Source: Lachnospiraceae bacterium
GTDB lineage: Bacteria > Bacillota > Clostridia > Lachnospirales > Lachnospiraceae
NCBI GenBank assembly: GCA_910575445.1
Contig: CAJTFW010000004.1
Span: 300,962-364,961 of the forward strand
Length of the DNA: 64,000 nucleotides
Direction: 5' to 3'
Shown piece after piece: positions 7,827 through 16,844 of this stretch. Under the pieces are notes generated by a model, which was not told the DNA's origin, did not search any database, and saw only the letters and a program-made list of their open reading frames with translations. How positions within the stretch are numbered: position 1 is the first letter of the stretch; the number at the start of each line of letters is the position of its first letter. Position numbers and translations under genes: made by a program.

Positions 7827-9527
7827 CTACACAACCTTTCCACCTTCCATCCGATACACTCTGTCACACCCCTTTAGCGTACTTGTCCTATGTGCAATCA
7901 TCAAAAGCATACACTTTCCTCTAAGCGCTTCCACTGCCTCCATCACCGCTTGTTCTGTCTCTGTATCAAGCGCTGACGTCGCCTCATCTAGCACCAGAAT
8001 CCTTGGCCTTTGATATAATGCCCTTGCAATTCCAATTCGTTGTCTCTGCCCGCCTGAGAGCCTTACGCCGAGTTCTCCAATCCTGGTATCAAGCCCATCT
8101 TCTAGCTGTTCTACAAACGCAAGCAACTGCGCTTCTTTCAGCGCTCTTTTCACCTGTTCTTCTTCTATCTGTGAGTCTGGTATCCCAAATGCGATATTTC
8201 TTCGAATCGTATCATCTGCAAGATAGATAGTCTGTGGAATATATCCAATCTGTCTTCTCCATTCTGTCTGATAATCCCGAATATCCTGCTCCCCATAGCA
8301 GATTCTCCCGCTGTCAGGCTGCAAAAGTCCTAGTAAAAGGTCCACAAATGTTGTCTTTCCAGCCCCGGAACTTCCGATAAATCCAATCGATGCATGGACT
8401 GGAAGTGTAAGATTTACATCCTTTAATACCATTTGGCTGCTTCCTGGATATCTAAAAGACACATGTTCAAAGCAAATCGTATCTGCCTTAGAAAGCTCTT
8501 TTTCGCTTTTTATAGCTGCTCCTTCCTGCGCTTCTAGAAGGTCTTCGTAGATTCGATCGATGGATATTTTCTGAAAAAGTATCCTGCTTAAAAGTTGATT
8601 GACCTGATTCATGGATGGCAGCAATCGAAAAGCAGCAACTGCGAAAACTGATAACTTTGGAATCAATTCTTCAATCCGAACTCCTGCATATAGTTGAAAA
8701 AGCACCATGCCAAGTACACCACAGACACACACGGTTTCTATCAGATATTTAGGTGCTTGCTGAAAGATTTGGCTTCTCTTTAGACTAGAGGCATAACGCT
8801 TTCCATTTTCCACATAAGCCTGTACAAAGTACGATTCCCTTGCAAGCACTTTAATCTCCTTAATGCCTCCCATTGCCTGATTGACCGCCTGAATCATCTT
8901 TCCATTATAGGTCTGATTTTGCTTGCCATATGTTTGCGTCCGCCCCCGCATAAATGAAAAATACACAAACGAACACATTCCAAGCAAAAAGACTACCACC
9001 AGCGTAATCAAAGGGTCCATACAGATTAGAAAGACAATTAGCATACCAATCATCATTAGATTCGAAAATAAATCGATGCCATCCATCAGAAGCTCATACA
9101 GGTTGTTGACATCTGCCGTCACACTGCGCAGCACTTCTGAAGAATTCTTTTGCAGATGAAACGTGTAGGGCTTTTTCATATAGCTTTCCATCAAGCGGCC
9201 CGACAACTCCAGTCGATTGTTAAAAATAAAACGAAATTGAAGATATTTCATAAAGAGAAGATATATATTTTTCACAAGATAGACAGCCATCAAAAGAAGC
9301 CCTGTTACAAATAGCAGTTCTCTCCTAGAAGAAACTCCAAAAGTAGTTCCTATAAGCTCTAGTCCTTCTCCATATGCCCCTTCTGGCTCCATTACCAGCT
9401 GGACAAAAGGCAGAATCAGAGATACTCCCATAAATTCAAGCAAAGAGCCTATAAATAAAATACATGTCAGGGCCAAAAATTTTATTTTCTGTTTTCTGGA
9501 AAAAATCACTCTGATTTTGTAGAACAT
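7827..9527 (-). CDS. ABC exporter, fused membrane and ATPase domains
   Basis: The 566-residue half-transporter has about six membrane segments in residues 15-310. The ATPase domain carries Walker A (GSSGAGKTT), a Q-loop region (YIPQTIYL), the signature LSGGQRQ, Walker B (ILVLDEATS) and the H-loop (IAHRTST). It would dimerise and export a lipid, peptide or glycan precursor; MsbA/PglK-like flippases are the closest general type. The substrate is unknown. The start at 9527 overlaps the end of the DUF3021 gene by 22 bases, so it belongs to a three-gene operon with the LytTR regulator, which probably controls it. Confidence 0.88.
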   Translation of the reverse strand: MFYKIRVIFSRKQKIKFLALTCILFIGSLLEFMGVSLILPFVQLVMEPEGAYGEGLELIGTTFGVSSRRELLFVTGLLLMAVYLVKNIYLLFMKYLQFRFIFNNRLELSGRLMESYMKKPYTFHLQKNSSEVLRSVTADVNNLYELLMDGIDLFSNLMMIGMLIVFLICMDPLITLVVVFLLGMCSFVYFSFMRGRTQTYGKQNQTYNGKMIQAVNQAMGGIKEIKVLARESYFVQAYVENGKRYASSLKRSQIFQQAPKYLIETVCVCGVLGMVLFQLYAGVRIEELIPKLSVFAVAAFRLLPSMNQVNQLLSRILFQKISIDRIYEDLLEAQEGAAIKSEKELSKADTICFEHVSFRYPGSSQMVLKDVNLTLPVHASIGFIGSSGAGKTTFVDLLLGLLQPDSGRICYGEQDIRDYQTEWRRQIGYIPQTIYLADDTIRRNIAFGIPDSQIEEEQVKRALKEAQLLAFVEQLEDGLDTRIGELGVRLSGGQRQRIGIARALYQRPRILVLDEATSALDTETEQAVMEAVEALRGKCMLLMIAHRTSTLKGCDRVYRMEGGKVV

Positions 9528-9943
9528 ATCTGCTTCCTTTTCTTATATTGTTGTAATAATGTATTGTACATATGCGCCCGATAGCGGTTAAACAGCTCCA
9601 GTGACAGGCAGCTAAAGACTCCTATAAGTACCACCGGAAATGCTGCCACATGCAAAAAACGAAGGCACGCCATTCCCCAAAGTGTGGCGCTCCCCACATA
9701 GAGTAGTAGTCTTCCCAGGTAGCAGAGCCTCGTTCCTAGTCTCTGTCCAAAAATAATACGCTGTAATAAAATACTTCCCAGGGAAAATCCTAAAAATCCC
9801 CATAAAGACTCTGCGCCAAAGAACATCTGCCTTCCAGACAGCTCATACACTCCTAGATAGCACACCGTTGAAGCAGTAAATAAATAAGAAGTGTAGACAG
9901 CCACCGGCTTTAACAATCGATACCATTTCACCATTCTTTTCAT
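9506..9943 (-). CDS. DUF3021 family membrane protein
   Basis: The 145-residue protein has four hydrophobic segments (about residues 12-30, 45-65, 75-95 and 98-118) and a basic helical tail (NTLLQQYKKRKQ). This architecture and its position directly after a LytTR gene match DUF3021 proteins. These accompany LytTR DNA-binding proteins and are thought to act as membrane partners or inhibitors of them. ATG 9943 lies two bases after the LytTR stop codon; a GTG at 9955 would overlap that gene. It overlaps the exporter start downstream. Confidence 0.8.
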   Translation of the reverse strand: MKRMVKWYRLLKPVAVYTSYLFTASTVCYLGVYELSGRQMFFGAESLWGFLGFSLGSILLQRIIFGQRLGTRLCYLGRLLLYVGSATLWGMACLRFLHVAAFPVVLIGVFSCLSLELFNRYRAHMYNTLLQQYKKRKQICSTKSE

Positions 9944-9945
9944 AA

Positions 9946-10386
9946 TTATAAACACCCCAACTTTTCTTTAATCACCTTTGCATACTGCCTTGACACATTT
10001 AGGCGCTCTCCATTGCTCATCATCACCTGCATAGTCCCGCCGAACTCTGGCTTTAGCGACTCAATCTGATTAAAATTGATAATTGACGACTTTGACGCCC
10101 GGAAAAAATCACAGCTTTCTAGCCGTTCTTCTAATTCATACAACCGAAGTGGTGTCTCATACACTTCCTGCTCGGTATATAAAAAAGTCTTTTTCTCCAC
10201 AGTATCAATATATAAAATCTGGTTTACATCCAGAAGATATGTGCGATTTTCTTTATGCCCTGTCAGCTTTTTATCGGTCATCCGAAGCATCTCCAAAAGC
10301 CGTATCACCGCATCATTGGTCTGCTTACACCGAATCGTAATCTCTAGTTCCTCCAAAGAAGCATCTTCTTCTATCTGAATCTTCAA
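9946..10386 (-). CDS. LytTR-family DNA-binding regulator
   Basis: The product has 146 residues from TTG 10386, nine bases after GGGGAGGAGGG; family members typically begin at this KIQIEED segment. The C-terminal LytTR domain (about residues 50-146) includes NQILYIDTVEKKTFLYT, FFRASKSSIINFNQI and the closing NGERLNVSRQYAKVIKEKL. There is no receiver domain, so it is not a two-component regulator. With the following DUF3021 gene it forms a LytTR regulatory-system pair that probably autoregulates this operon and the ABC exporter. Confidence 0.85.
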   Translation of the reverse strand: MKIQIEEDASLEELEITIRCKQTNDAVIRLLEMLRMTDKKLTGHKENRTYLLDVNQILYIDTVEKKTFLYTEQEVYETPLRLYELEERLESCDFFRASKSSIINFNQIESLKPEFGGTMQVMMSNGERLNVSRQYAKVIKEKLGCL

Positions 10387-10516
10387 CTTCTTATCCCTCC
10401 TCCCCTTTTTGACAGTATAGACCACAATGCTTCTGCCCACAATCCCTTAGACCTTAAGCTGTTAAAATCTGGTGCTAAGTGGTTGATTTTTTATTTTAAA
10501 ACACAATTTGGCAATA

Positions 10517-10560
10517 AAAAAAGACTTTCCGTTCTACACAATCGTGTATACGAAAAGCCT
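10517..10560 (-). terminator. Intrinsic terminator after the UPF0210 gene
   Basis: A long imperfect stem (GGCTTTTCGT...TACAC paired with GTGTA...ACGGAAAGTC on the minus strand) is followed by seven Ts. The region 10441-10516 between it and the LytTR gene holds nothing else I can identify. Confidence 0.7.
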
Positions 10561-10565
10561 TTTTC

Positions 10566-11930
10566 TTAGTTCTTAAAGCTGTGAATTGGCGCAGGGATTC
10601 TGCCTCCGCGATTAACAAAAGCTTCACAAGAATAAGGGTTTACTGGCATGACTGGCGCATAGCCTAAGAGTCCTCCAAATTCTACCATCTCTCCAACTTT
10701 CTTTCCCACAACTGGAATCACTCTGACTGCGGTCGTCTTCTGATTGACCATTCCAATCGCCATCTCATCTGCGATAATTCCCGATATGGTCGAAGCACTG
10801 GTATCTCCCGGAATCGCTATCATATCTAGTCCCACCGAGCAGACACAGGTCATAGCTTCTAATTTCTCCAGTGTCAGTGCACCTGCCTTTACTGCATCAA
10901 TCATCCCCTGGTCCTCACTGACCGGGATAAAAGCTCCGCTTAAGCCGCCTACATAGGAAGATGCCATCACACCGCCTTTTTTTACCTGGTCATTGAGAAG
11001 CGCTAGTGCTGCGGTCGTTCCCGGTGCTCCGGCGTACTCCAGACCAATCTCCTCCAAAATCTCTGCCACACTGTCTCCAATCGCTGGTGTCGGTGCTAGG
11101 GATAAATCAATAATTCCAAAGGGTATTCCAAGTCTTTTGGATGCCTCCTGAGCCACCAGCTGCCCCACACGGGTCACTTTAAAGGCGGTCTTCTTAATTG
11201 TCTCACACAGTACCTCAAAACTCTCTCCTCGAACCTTAGAGAGCGCTCTCTTTACCACACCAGGGCCACTGACGCCTACGTTGATAACGGCGTCTCCTTC
11301 TGTCACTCCATGAAAAGCGCCAGCCATAAAAGGATTATCATCTGGTGCATTACAAAAGACCACCAATTTCGCACATCCAAGCGAATCCTGCTCCTTTGTA
11401 AGCTCTGCGGTCTCTTTGATAATCTCCCCCATCAATTTCACCGCATCCATATCAATTCCAGTCTTGGTAGAGCCTAGATTGATAGAGCTACACACCCGCT
11501 CCGTCTGCGCAAGCGCCTGTGGAATCGCATGCATCAAAAGTTCATCGCTCTTTGTCATTCCCTTTGATACTAACGCCGAAAAGCCTCCCAGGAAATTGAC
11601 TCCGACCTCTTTGGCTGCCCTATCAAGCACCTTTGCAAGCTCCACATAATCCTCTGGTGACTGACAGGCTGCACCGCCCACCAAAGCTATCGGTGTTACC
11701 GAAATCCTTTTGTTGACAATCGGAATCCCAAACTGCGCTTCAATCTCCTGTCCTGTTGCCACTAAATCCTTAGCTGTCGTTGTAATCTTCTTATAAATAT
11801 TTTGCTTGACCGTCTCTAAGTCTGTATCAATACAATCCAGAAGACTGATTCCAAGCGTAATCGTACGCACATCTAGGTTCTCCTGTGCAATCATCTTATT
11901 CGTCTCAAGCACTTCATTCAGATTAATCAT
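10566..11930 (-). CDS. UPF0210 / PFL-like (DUF711) family protein
   Basis: The 454-residue cytosolic protein has a glycine-rich barrel-like sequence, conserved [11 protein letters not shown] and [11 protein letters not shown] segments, and the C-terminal [14 protein letters not shown]. These are hallmarks of the UPF0210 family. Members resemble pyruvate-formate-lyase-like barrels but lack a characterised reaction. The gene almost always follows a gene for a small ACT-domain protein (UPF0237), as here after 13 bases, which suggests amino-acid-responsive control of one function by the pair. Confidence 0.9.
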   Translation of the reverse strand: MINLNEVLETNKMIAQENLDVRTITLGISLLDCIDTDLETVKQNIYKKITTTAKDLVATGQEIEAQFGIPIVNKRISVTPIALVGGAACQSPEDYVELAKVLDRAAKEVGVNFLGGFSALVSKGMTKSDELLMHAIPQALAQTERVCSSINLGSTKTGIDMDAVKLMGEIIKETAELTKEQDSLGCAKLVVFCNAPDDNPFMAGAFHGVTEGDAVINVGVSGPGVVKRALSKVRGESFEVLCETIKKTAFKVTRVGQLVAQEASKRLGIPFGIIDLSLAPTPAIGDSVAEILEEIGLEYAGAPGTTAALALLNDQVKKGGVMASSYVGGLSGAFIPVSEDQGMIDAVKAGALTLEKLEAMTCVCSVGLDMIAIPGDTSASTISGIIADEMAIGMVNQKTTAVRVIPVVGKKVGEMVEFGGLLGYAPVMPVNPYSCEAFVNRGGRIPAPIHSFKN

Positions 11931-11943
11931 AGTCTTTCACCCC

Positions 11944-12213
11944 TTATATCCGATGCATCATATTAAAAATATCTTCGTGCTGGCAACGAATTACAACTCC
12001 AATCTCCTCGCCAAGCATAGAGAGTTCTTTTGACATCTTGCTGACATCCTCCACCGCTTTGGCATCCACAATCATCATCATATTAAAATATCCATCCACA
12101 ATCGTCTGGGAAATATCCAAAATATTCACCTGAATCTCTGCTAAATACGTACAGACCTTGGCAATAATACCTACCGTATCATGCCCTACTACTGTAATAA
12201 TAAATTTCTTCAT
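11944..12213 (-). CDS. ACT domain protein (UPF0237)
   Basis: The 89-residue protein is a single ACT domain (MKKFIITVVGHDTVGIIAKV), a fold that binds amino acids or small effectors. I start it at the second of two adjacent ATGs (12213), seven bases after AGGAGG; the first ATG at 12216 would be only four bases away. It pairs with the following UPF0210 gene. Tandem hairpin repeats lie immediately upstream. Confidence 0.88.
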   Translation of the reverse strand: MKKFIITVVGHDTVGIIAKVCTYLAEIQVNILDISQTIVDGYFNMMMIVDAKAVEDVSKMSKELSMLGEEIGVVIRCQHEDIFNMMHRI

Positions 12214-12232
12214 CATCGTTCCTCCTGATTAT

Positions 12233-12458
12233 AGTTCCGCTTCATTGATTTAAAGTTCCGCTTCATCCAAGTAAACCCCCTGGTTTCAGAAAGATTTCTG
12301 ATTGCTTTTGCACTCAGAAACCTTTCCGGGGTTCACTTGGATTCCGCTGATTTAAAGTTCCGCTTCATCCAAACAAAAACCCTGGTTTCAGAAAGATTTC
12401 TGATTGCTTTCGCACTCAGAAACCTTTCCGGGTTTTTGCTTGGATTCCGCTGATTTAT
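12233..12458. repeat. Two tandem 102-103 bp hairpin repeats plus partial unit
   Basis: Unit 1 (12254-12355) and unit 2 (12356-12458) are about 90% alike, and a partial unit lies at 12233-12253. Each unit folds into a long hairpin (12266-12341 and 12368-12444). Arms that differ between the units remain paired: CCAAGT..AACCCC with GGGGTT..ACTTGG, against CCAAAC..AAACCC with GGGTTT..GCTTGG. They sit between walJ and the ACT gene in what would be the 5' leader of the ACT/UPF0210 genes on the minus strand. Confidence 0.8.
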
Positions 12459-12475
12459 AGTTCCATTTGCTAATT

Positions 12476-13273
12476 TTACCACTCGCAGATTTCGGTGCAG
12501 CAATCTCTGTTTGCTACTTGTATATCAAAATCCCCTGCCCCGTATTTTACATCTCCTAACTCAATCTCCAGTCTTACCGTCTCATATGCAAGCTTCGCAT
12601 AGTTGTTCTCCTTGCTTAGATGCCCTAGATAGATTTTTTTAAGTCCATCATGTAGCACTTTACAAAGTAATTGCCCTGCGCTTTCATTGGACAGATGTCC
12701 GCACTCTCCTAATATCCTCTGCTTTAAAGAATATGGATAAGGCCCTACCTCTAACATCTGGACATCGTGATTCGCTTCTAAAAAAAGCACATCCAGCCTC
12801 TTTAACCTCTCCACTATGTACGGATTGTACACGCCCATATCCGTCGCCACTGCTGTTGATTTCTCTCCACATATAAAGCGATATGCGACAGGTTCTGCGG
12901 CATCGTGAGAGATGGAAAAAGGCTCTATCTCCACATCACCTATCCAGAATTTTTGGTCTGCCTGTATTACCTGGTATAGACTTTCATCCACTTTTCCCAG
13001 GCTTTTCATCTGTTTCATCCTATCAATCGTCCCTGCCGTTGCATAGACAGGTAGCCCATATCTGCGCGCTAAGATTCCCACACCCTTTACATGGTCTGCA
13101 TGTTCATGGGTAATCAAAAGTCCCTGTAAATCCTTTCCGCTTACCTGAAGCTTTTGAAGGCCTTCCTCAATCCGCTTCGCACTAATCCCGGCATCTATCA
13201 GTAAATGTGTCTTTTCGCTGCCTGTATAGATACAATTTCCACTACTGCCACTTGCAATACTGCATAATCTCAT
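12476..13273 (-). CDS. walJ: MBL-fold hydrolase, WalJ/YycJ family
   Basis: The 265-residue metallo-beta-lactamase-fold protein starts MRLCSIASGSSGNC, which is diagnostic of YycJ/WalJ. It carries the metal-binding THEHADH motif at about residue 56 and further metal-ligand histidines (SHDAAEP, EANHD, GHLSKENN). WalJ is associated with the WalRK cell-wall regulon in other Firmicutes and is proposed to be a 5'-3' exonuclease-like mismatch-repair factor. Here the WalRK genes are absent. The gene begins directly after coaE stops, so it is in an operon with coaE and polA. Confidence 0.88.
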   Translation of the reverse strand: MRLCSIASGSSGNCIYTGSEKTHLLIDAGISAKRIEEGLQKLQVSGKDLQGLLITHEHADHVKGVGILARRYGLPVYATAGTIDRMKQMKSLGKVDESLYQVIQADQKFWIGDVEIEPFSISHDAAEPVAYRFICGEKSTAVATDMGVYNPYIVERLKRLDVLFLEANHDVQMLEVGPYPYSLKQRILGECGHLSNESAGQLLCKVLHDGLKKIYLGHLSKENNYAKLAYETVRLEIELGDVKYGAGDFDIQVANRDCCTEICEW

Positions 13274-13867
13274 CTACTTACTCATCCTTCTGTCAATCTG
13301 GCGATATGTCTCGTCTGCCGTTCCATTGTTATCAATCATATATGCACATCGGCTTAAAAACTCCTTATGCTGCTTCTGATTTGCAAAAATCTGCGTAATT
13401 CGCTCCTCGCTGTAACCTCTCGACGCTCTAAGCCTTGTACGCCTGTTTTCCTCATTCGTATAAATATACCACGTTTCTTCACAAAACGCATCATATTTTT
13501 CTTCAAGAAATAAAGCTGCCTCCACCACAACGTAAGCTTCCCCTTTTTGTTTCGCCAGAGCAATACGTGCAAGAATCTCTTGTTTTACCGCAGGATGGAT
13601 TATCTTATTTAGTTTTTGAAGCTTTTCCTTGTCTGAGAAGACAATCGCTCCTAAGCATGCTCTGTCAATTCTGCCGTCTTCTAGAAGAACCGAAGGCCCA
13701 AATTCCTCTAAAATCCTCTGATACGCCTCTGTTCCTGGCTTCATCACTTCATGGCCTACCTGGTCCGCCTCGATAACTCTTGCCTGATATTTTTCCTTTA
13801 GCCAGGCAAGCACGGTACTTTTCCCTGCTCCGACCCCGCCAGTTACTCCGATGATTTTCGTACTCAA
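13274..13867 (-). CDS. coaE: Dephospho-CoA kinase
   Basis: The 197-residue protein has the P-loop GGVGAGKST at the N-terminus, the DQVGHEV lid region and the segment KLNKIIHPAV, all typical of CoaE. It phosphorylates the 3'-hydroxyl of dephospho-CoA in the last step of coenzyme A synthesis. It lies between polA (24 bases upstream) and walJ (adjacent), an arrangement common in Clostridia because CoaE often follows PolA. Confidence 0.95.
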   Translation of the reverse strand: MSTKIIGVTGGVGAGKSTVLAWLKEKYQARVIEADQVGHEVMKPGTEAYQRILEEFGPSVLLEDGRIDRACLGAIVFSDKEKLQKLNKIIHPAVKQEILARIALAKQKGEAYVVVEAALFLEEKYDAFCEETWYIYTNEENRRTRLRASRGYSEERITQIFANQKQHKEFLSRCAYMIDNNGTADETYRQIDRRMSK

Positions 13868-13891
13868 ATCTCACTCCATCTCCTGACGTAT

Positions 13892-16492
13892 TTATTTTGC
13901 CTCATACCAGTTCACTCCCTGGTGCATATCAATTTCTAGTGGTACCCGAAGCATAGCTGCCTGCTGCATCTCTTCTTCTAAGATTTTCTCTACTTGTGCC
14001 ACTTCTTCTAGATAGGCCTCTATCAGAAGTTCATCGTGCACCTGCAAGATAAGACGTGAGCGAAGCCCTTCCTCCTTTAGCCTGTCATGTACCCGAATCA
14101 TTGCAATCTTGATAATATCTGCTGCTGTTCCCTGAATCGGAGAATTCATCGCCACCCGCTCGCCAAAAGAGCGCTGTGCAAAATTTGAAGATTTTAACTC
14201 CGGTATCGGTCTTCGCCTGCCATACATTGTTGTCACATAGCCGTCTTCCTTTGCCTTCGCCACCAATTCATCTAAGAATGTCTTAATCCCTGGATATGTC
14301 TCAAAATACCGGTCGATATACTCTTTTGCCTCTGTCTTGGAGATACTTAAATCCTGAGACAGTCCAAAAGAACTAATTCCATATACAATCCCAAAGTTCA
14401 CCGCTTTTGCATTGCGTCTCTGAAGTGGTGTCACCTCCTCAAAAGGTACATGGAAGACCTGAGATGCCGTAATCCTGTGAATATCCTCCGCCTGCTGATA
14501 AGCTTCTATTAGTTTCTTATCTTCTGACATATGCGCTAATACCCGAAGCTCTATCTGCGAATAATCTGCATCTACAAAGACACAGCCCTCTTTAGGGACA
14601 AATACCTTACGTATCAATCTCCCCAACTCCATGCGCACCGGAATATTTTGAAGGTTGGGCTCTGTGCTGCTGATTCGCCCAGTTGCTGTAATTGTCTGAT
14701 TAAAGCTGCTGTGAATCCGTCCATCCTCTCTGATGCAAGAAGATAACCCATCCGCATATGTGGATTTTAATTTGGTCAGCTGCCGATATTCCAAAATATC
14801 CTTGACAATTGTATGCTCCACGGCCAGCTTGTCCAAAACCTCTGCGGAAGTCGAATAGCCAGTCTTGGTCTTTTTGCCGCCAGTCATCCCTAGCTTTTCA
14901 AAGAGTATCACCCCTAGCTGCTTTGGAGAATTAATATTAAATGCTTCTCCTGCTGCTGTATGAATCCTCTTCTCTAACTCCTCAATCCGACCTACTAGCG
15001 CTTCGCCATACGCCTTTAGCTCCTCACCATGCACCCGTATCCCTGCTTCTTCCATATCATGCAGAATAAATACAAGTGGCATTTCAATCTCGTCAAAAAG
15101 TGCCTTCATCCCTGTCTTTTCAAGGCGTAGTAACAAATCCTCTGCCCTTCGATACGTGGTCAGCGCCCCATATGGCTGTGTCAAATCCTCATGGCTATAA
15201 TCGTTAGAAAGTGGATTTAAAAGGTACGCCGCAATCTCTATATCGAATAGATGTTCTCTTTTAGAAATATTCAGATATTTCAAAAGCCGCTTTCCATCAG
15301 ACACCGCACAAAATGGTACACAGTCAATCACCTGCATAAGCTGCGTTTTCAAATAATCCTGCGTAAGCGCTCTCTCATCTTCTACTGCCACATAATAACA
15401 TTCTGTCTCTGAAAGCGCCAGCGAAAGCCCCATCTCATTCTCAAGCGTTGTCATTCCATAGCCAGAAGCGTCCAAAGTAAGCGTCAGCCCGCCCTCTCTT
15501 TTCACCCTGTCAAGCTCAAAAGCCACTTTCTCTTGCGTCTTCGCTCTCTCAAATATCTTCTGTACTTCTGCTAAGTCTGTAAGCTTTATTGCCTCCGGCT
15601 TTGGAAGCTCTGCCGCTGTACTTTTATTTTCAAAACGCTCCATATATTTCTTAAAATTCAGCTTTTTGCACCACTCATATGCCTCTGGCGTATAGAGGTT
15701 ATTAAGACGCGCTTCTGGAAGCTCTAACATAACTGGTGCGTCAATACAGATAGTCGCTAACTTTTTACTCAGTACCGCCAGTTCAAAATGATTTCGAAGC
15801 GCCTCCTGCGTGCGCTTTGGCTTAATCTCATCCACATGTGCATAAGCTTCCTCTATATTTCCATACGTCGTTATCAGGCTGGTAGCCCCCTTCTCCCCAA
15901 TCCCTGGCACCCCAGGAATATTGTCAGAAGAATCGCCCATCAACGCCTTTAATTCAATAATCTGCGCCGGTGTCACCTGATAGGTCGACATCACATCTTT
16001 TTCATAATAATTCTCAATCTTTGTAACCCCTTTTACCGTTTTTGGCATCCGAATCATAATCTGCTCTGTCGCAATCTGTAATAAATCCTTATCTCCCGAC
16101 ACAATCACTACTGAAAGTCCTGCTGCTGCATTTTTCTTCGCCACAGTTCCAAGCAAATCATCCGCCTCATACCCCTCTTTTTGCAAAAGCGGAATCTTCA
16201 TCGCCGTAAGCACTTCCTTCATCACCGGAATCTGCTCTGCCAACTCCTCTGGCATCGGCTTTCTCGTCCCCTTATATTCCTTATACATCTCATGCCGAAA
16301 CGTAGGAACATTCAAATCAAACGCCACTGCCAGATAATCTGGCTTCTCTTCATCCAGAATCCGAAACATAATATTTAAAAATCCAAAGATAGCATTGGTA
16401 TGTAGCCCCTCTGCATTGGTCAAATCTGGCACTCCGTAATATGCCCGATGAATAATACTATGCCCGTCAATCAAGACCAATTTCTCACTCAT
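13892..16492 (-). CDS. polA: DNA polymerase I
   Basis: The 866-residue protein has three domains. The 5'-nuclease domain includes EADDLLGTVAKK and GDKDLLQ, followed by the H3TH segment IPGVPGIGEKGA. The central 3'-5' exonuclease-like domain (about 310-480) lacks the usual DxE motif (it has AFELDRV), so proofreading is probably lost. The polymerase domain has motif A (DYSQIELRVLAHMSED), motif B (RRNAKAVNFGIVYG) and motif C (QVHDELLIEAY). Its start overlaps the preceding zinc-finger gene by four bases (ATGA). Confidence 0.97.
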   Translation of the reverse strand: MSEKLVLIDGHSIIHRAYYGVPDLTNAEGLHTNAIFGFLNIMFRILDEEKPDYLAVAFDLNVPTFRHEMYKEYKGTRKPMPEELAEQIPVMKEVLTAMKIPLLQKEGYEADDLLGTVAKKNAAAGLSVVIVSGDKDLLQIATEQIMIRMPKTVKGVTKIENYYEKDVMSTYQVTPAQIIELKALMGDSSDNIPGVPGIGEKGATSLITTYGNIEEAYAHVDEIKPKRTQEALRNHFELAVLSKKLATICIDAPVMLELPEARLNNLYTPEAYEWCKKLNFKKYMERFENKSTAAELPKPEAIKLTDLAEVQKIFERAKTQEKVAFELDRVKREGGLTLTLDASGYGMTTLENEMGLSLALSETECYYVAVEDERALTQDYLKTQLMQVIDCVPFCAVSDGKRLLKYLNISKREHLFDIEIAAYLLNPLSNDYSHEDLTQPYGALTTYRRAEDLLLRLEKTGMKALFDEIEMPLVFILHDMEEAGIRVHGEELKAYGEALVGRIEELEKRIHTAAGEAFNINSPKQLGVILFEKLGMTGGKKTKTGYSTSAEVLDKLAVEHTIVKDILEYRQLTKLKSTYADGLSSCIREDGRIHSSFNQTITATGRISSTEPNLQNIPVRMELGRLIRKVFVPKEGCVFVDADYSQIELRVLAHMSEDKKLIEAYQQAEDIHRITASQVFHVPFEEVTPLQRRNAKAVNFGIVYGISSFGLSQDLSISKTEAKEYIDRYFETYPGIKTFLDELVAKAKEDGYVTTMYGRRRPIPELKSSNFAQRSFGERVAMNSPIQGTAADIIKIAMIRVHDRLKEEGLRSRLILQVHDELLIEAYLEEVAQVEKILEEEMQQAAMLRVPLEIDMHQGVNWYEAK

Positions 16493-16815
16493 CTAAAAAA
16501 ACACCTCACAATCATATAGAATAAAACCACCGTCGCTGCTGCCTTCATCAAAAAAGTATAGGTTCCTAGAAAGTGTTCATCTAGTCCATCTTCCTCCGAA
16601 TTCTCCAGATAATCCTCCACCAACGTCCGATAATCAATCCGCTCCTCTGCCCCGTCTAACTGCCGAATCCCCGCAAACACTGTGGCATAGACCTCTAACT
16701 CCTCATAACACTCCGAACAATGCCGCACATGCCGCACAAAATCTTCTTCTTCCTTCACTCCCAATTCCCCATTGATATAAGGAACCAAAAGTCTTTGTGT
16801 CTCTTTACAGTTCAT
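16489..16815 (-). CDS. Zinc-finger anti-sigma-like membrane protein
   Basis: The 108-residue protein starts MNCKETQRLLVPYINGEL and has the zf-HC2 pattern Cys3...HxxxCxxC (HVRHCSEC). A single C-terminal membrane helix (FLMKAAATVVLFYMIV) follows. This is the layout of anti-sigma factors that hold an ECF sigma factor at the membrane, but no sigma factor gene is adjacent. ATG 16815 has GGCAGGAG upstream; longer in-frame starts up to 16872 lack a site. Its stop overlaps the polA start. Confidence 0.8.
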   Translation of the reverse strand: MNCKETQRLLVPYINGELGVKEEEDFVRHVRHCSECYEELEVYATVFAGIRQLDGAEERIDYRTLVEDYLENSEEDGLDEHFLGTYTFLMKAAATVVLFYMIVRCFFR

Positions 16816-16844
16816 ATCTTGCTCCTGCCACTTCATTTCTTCCA

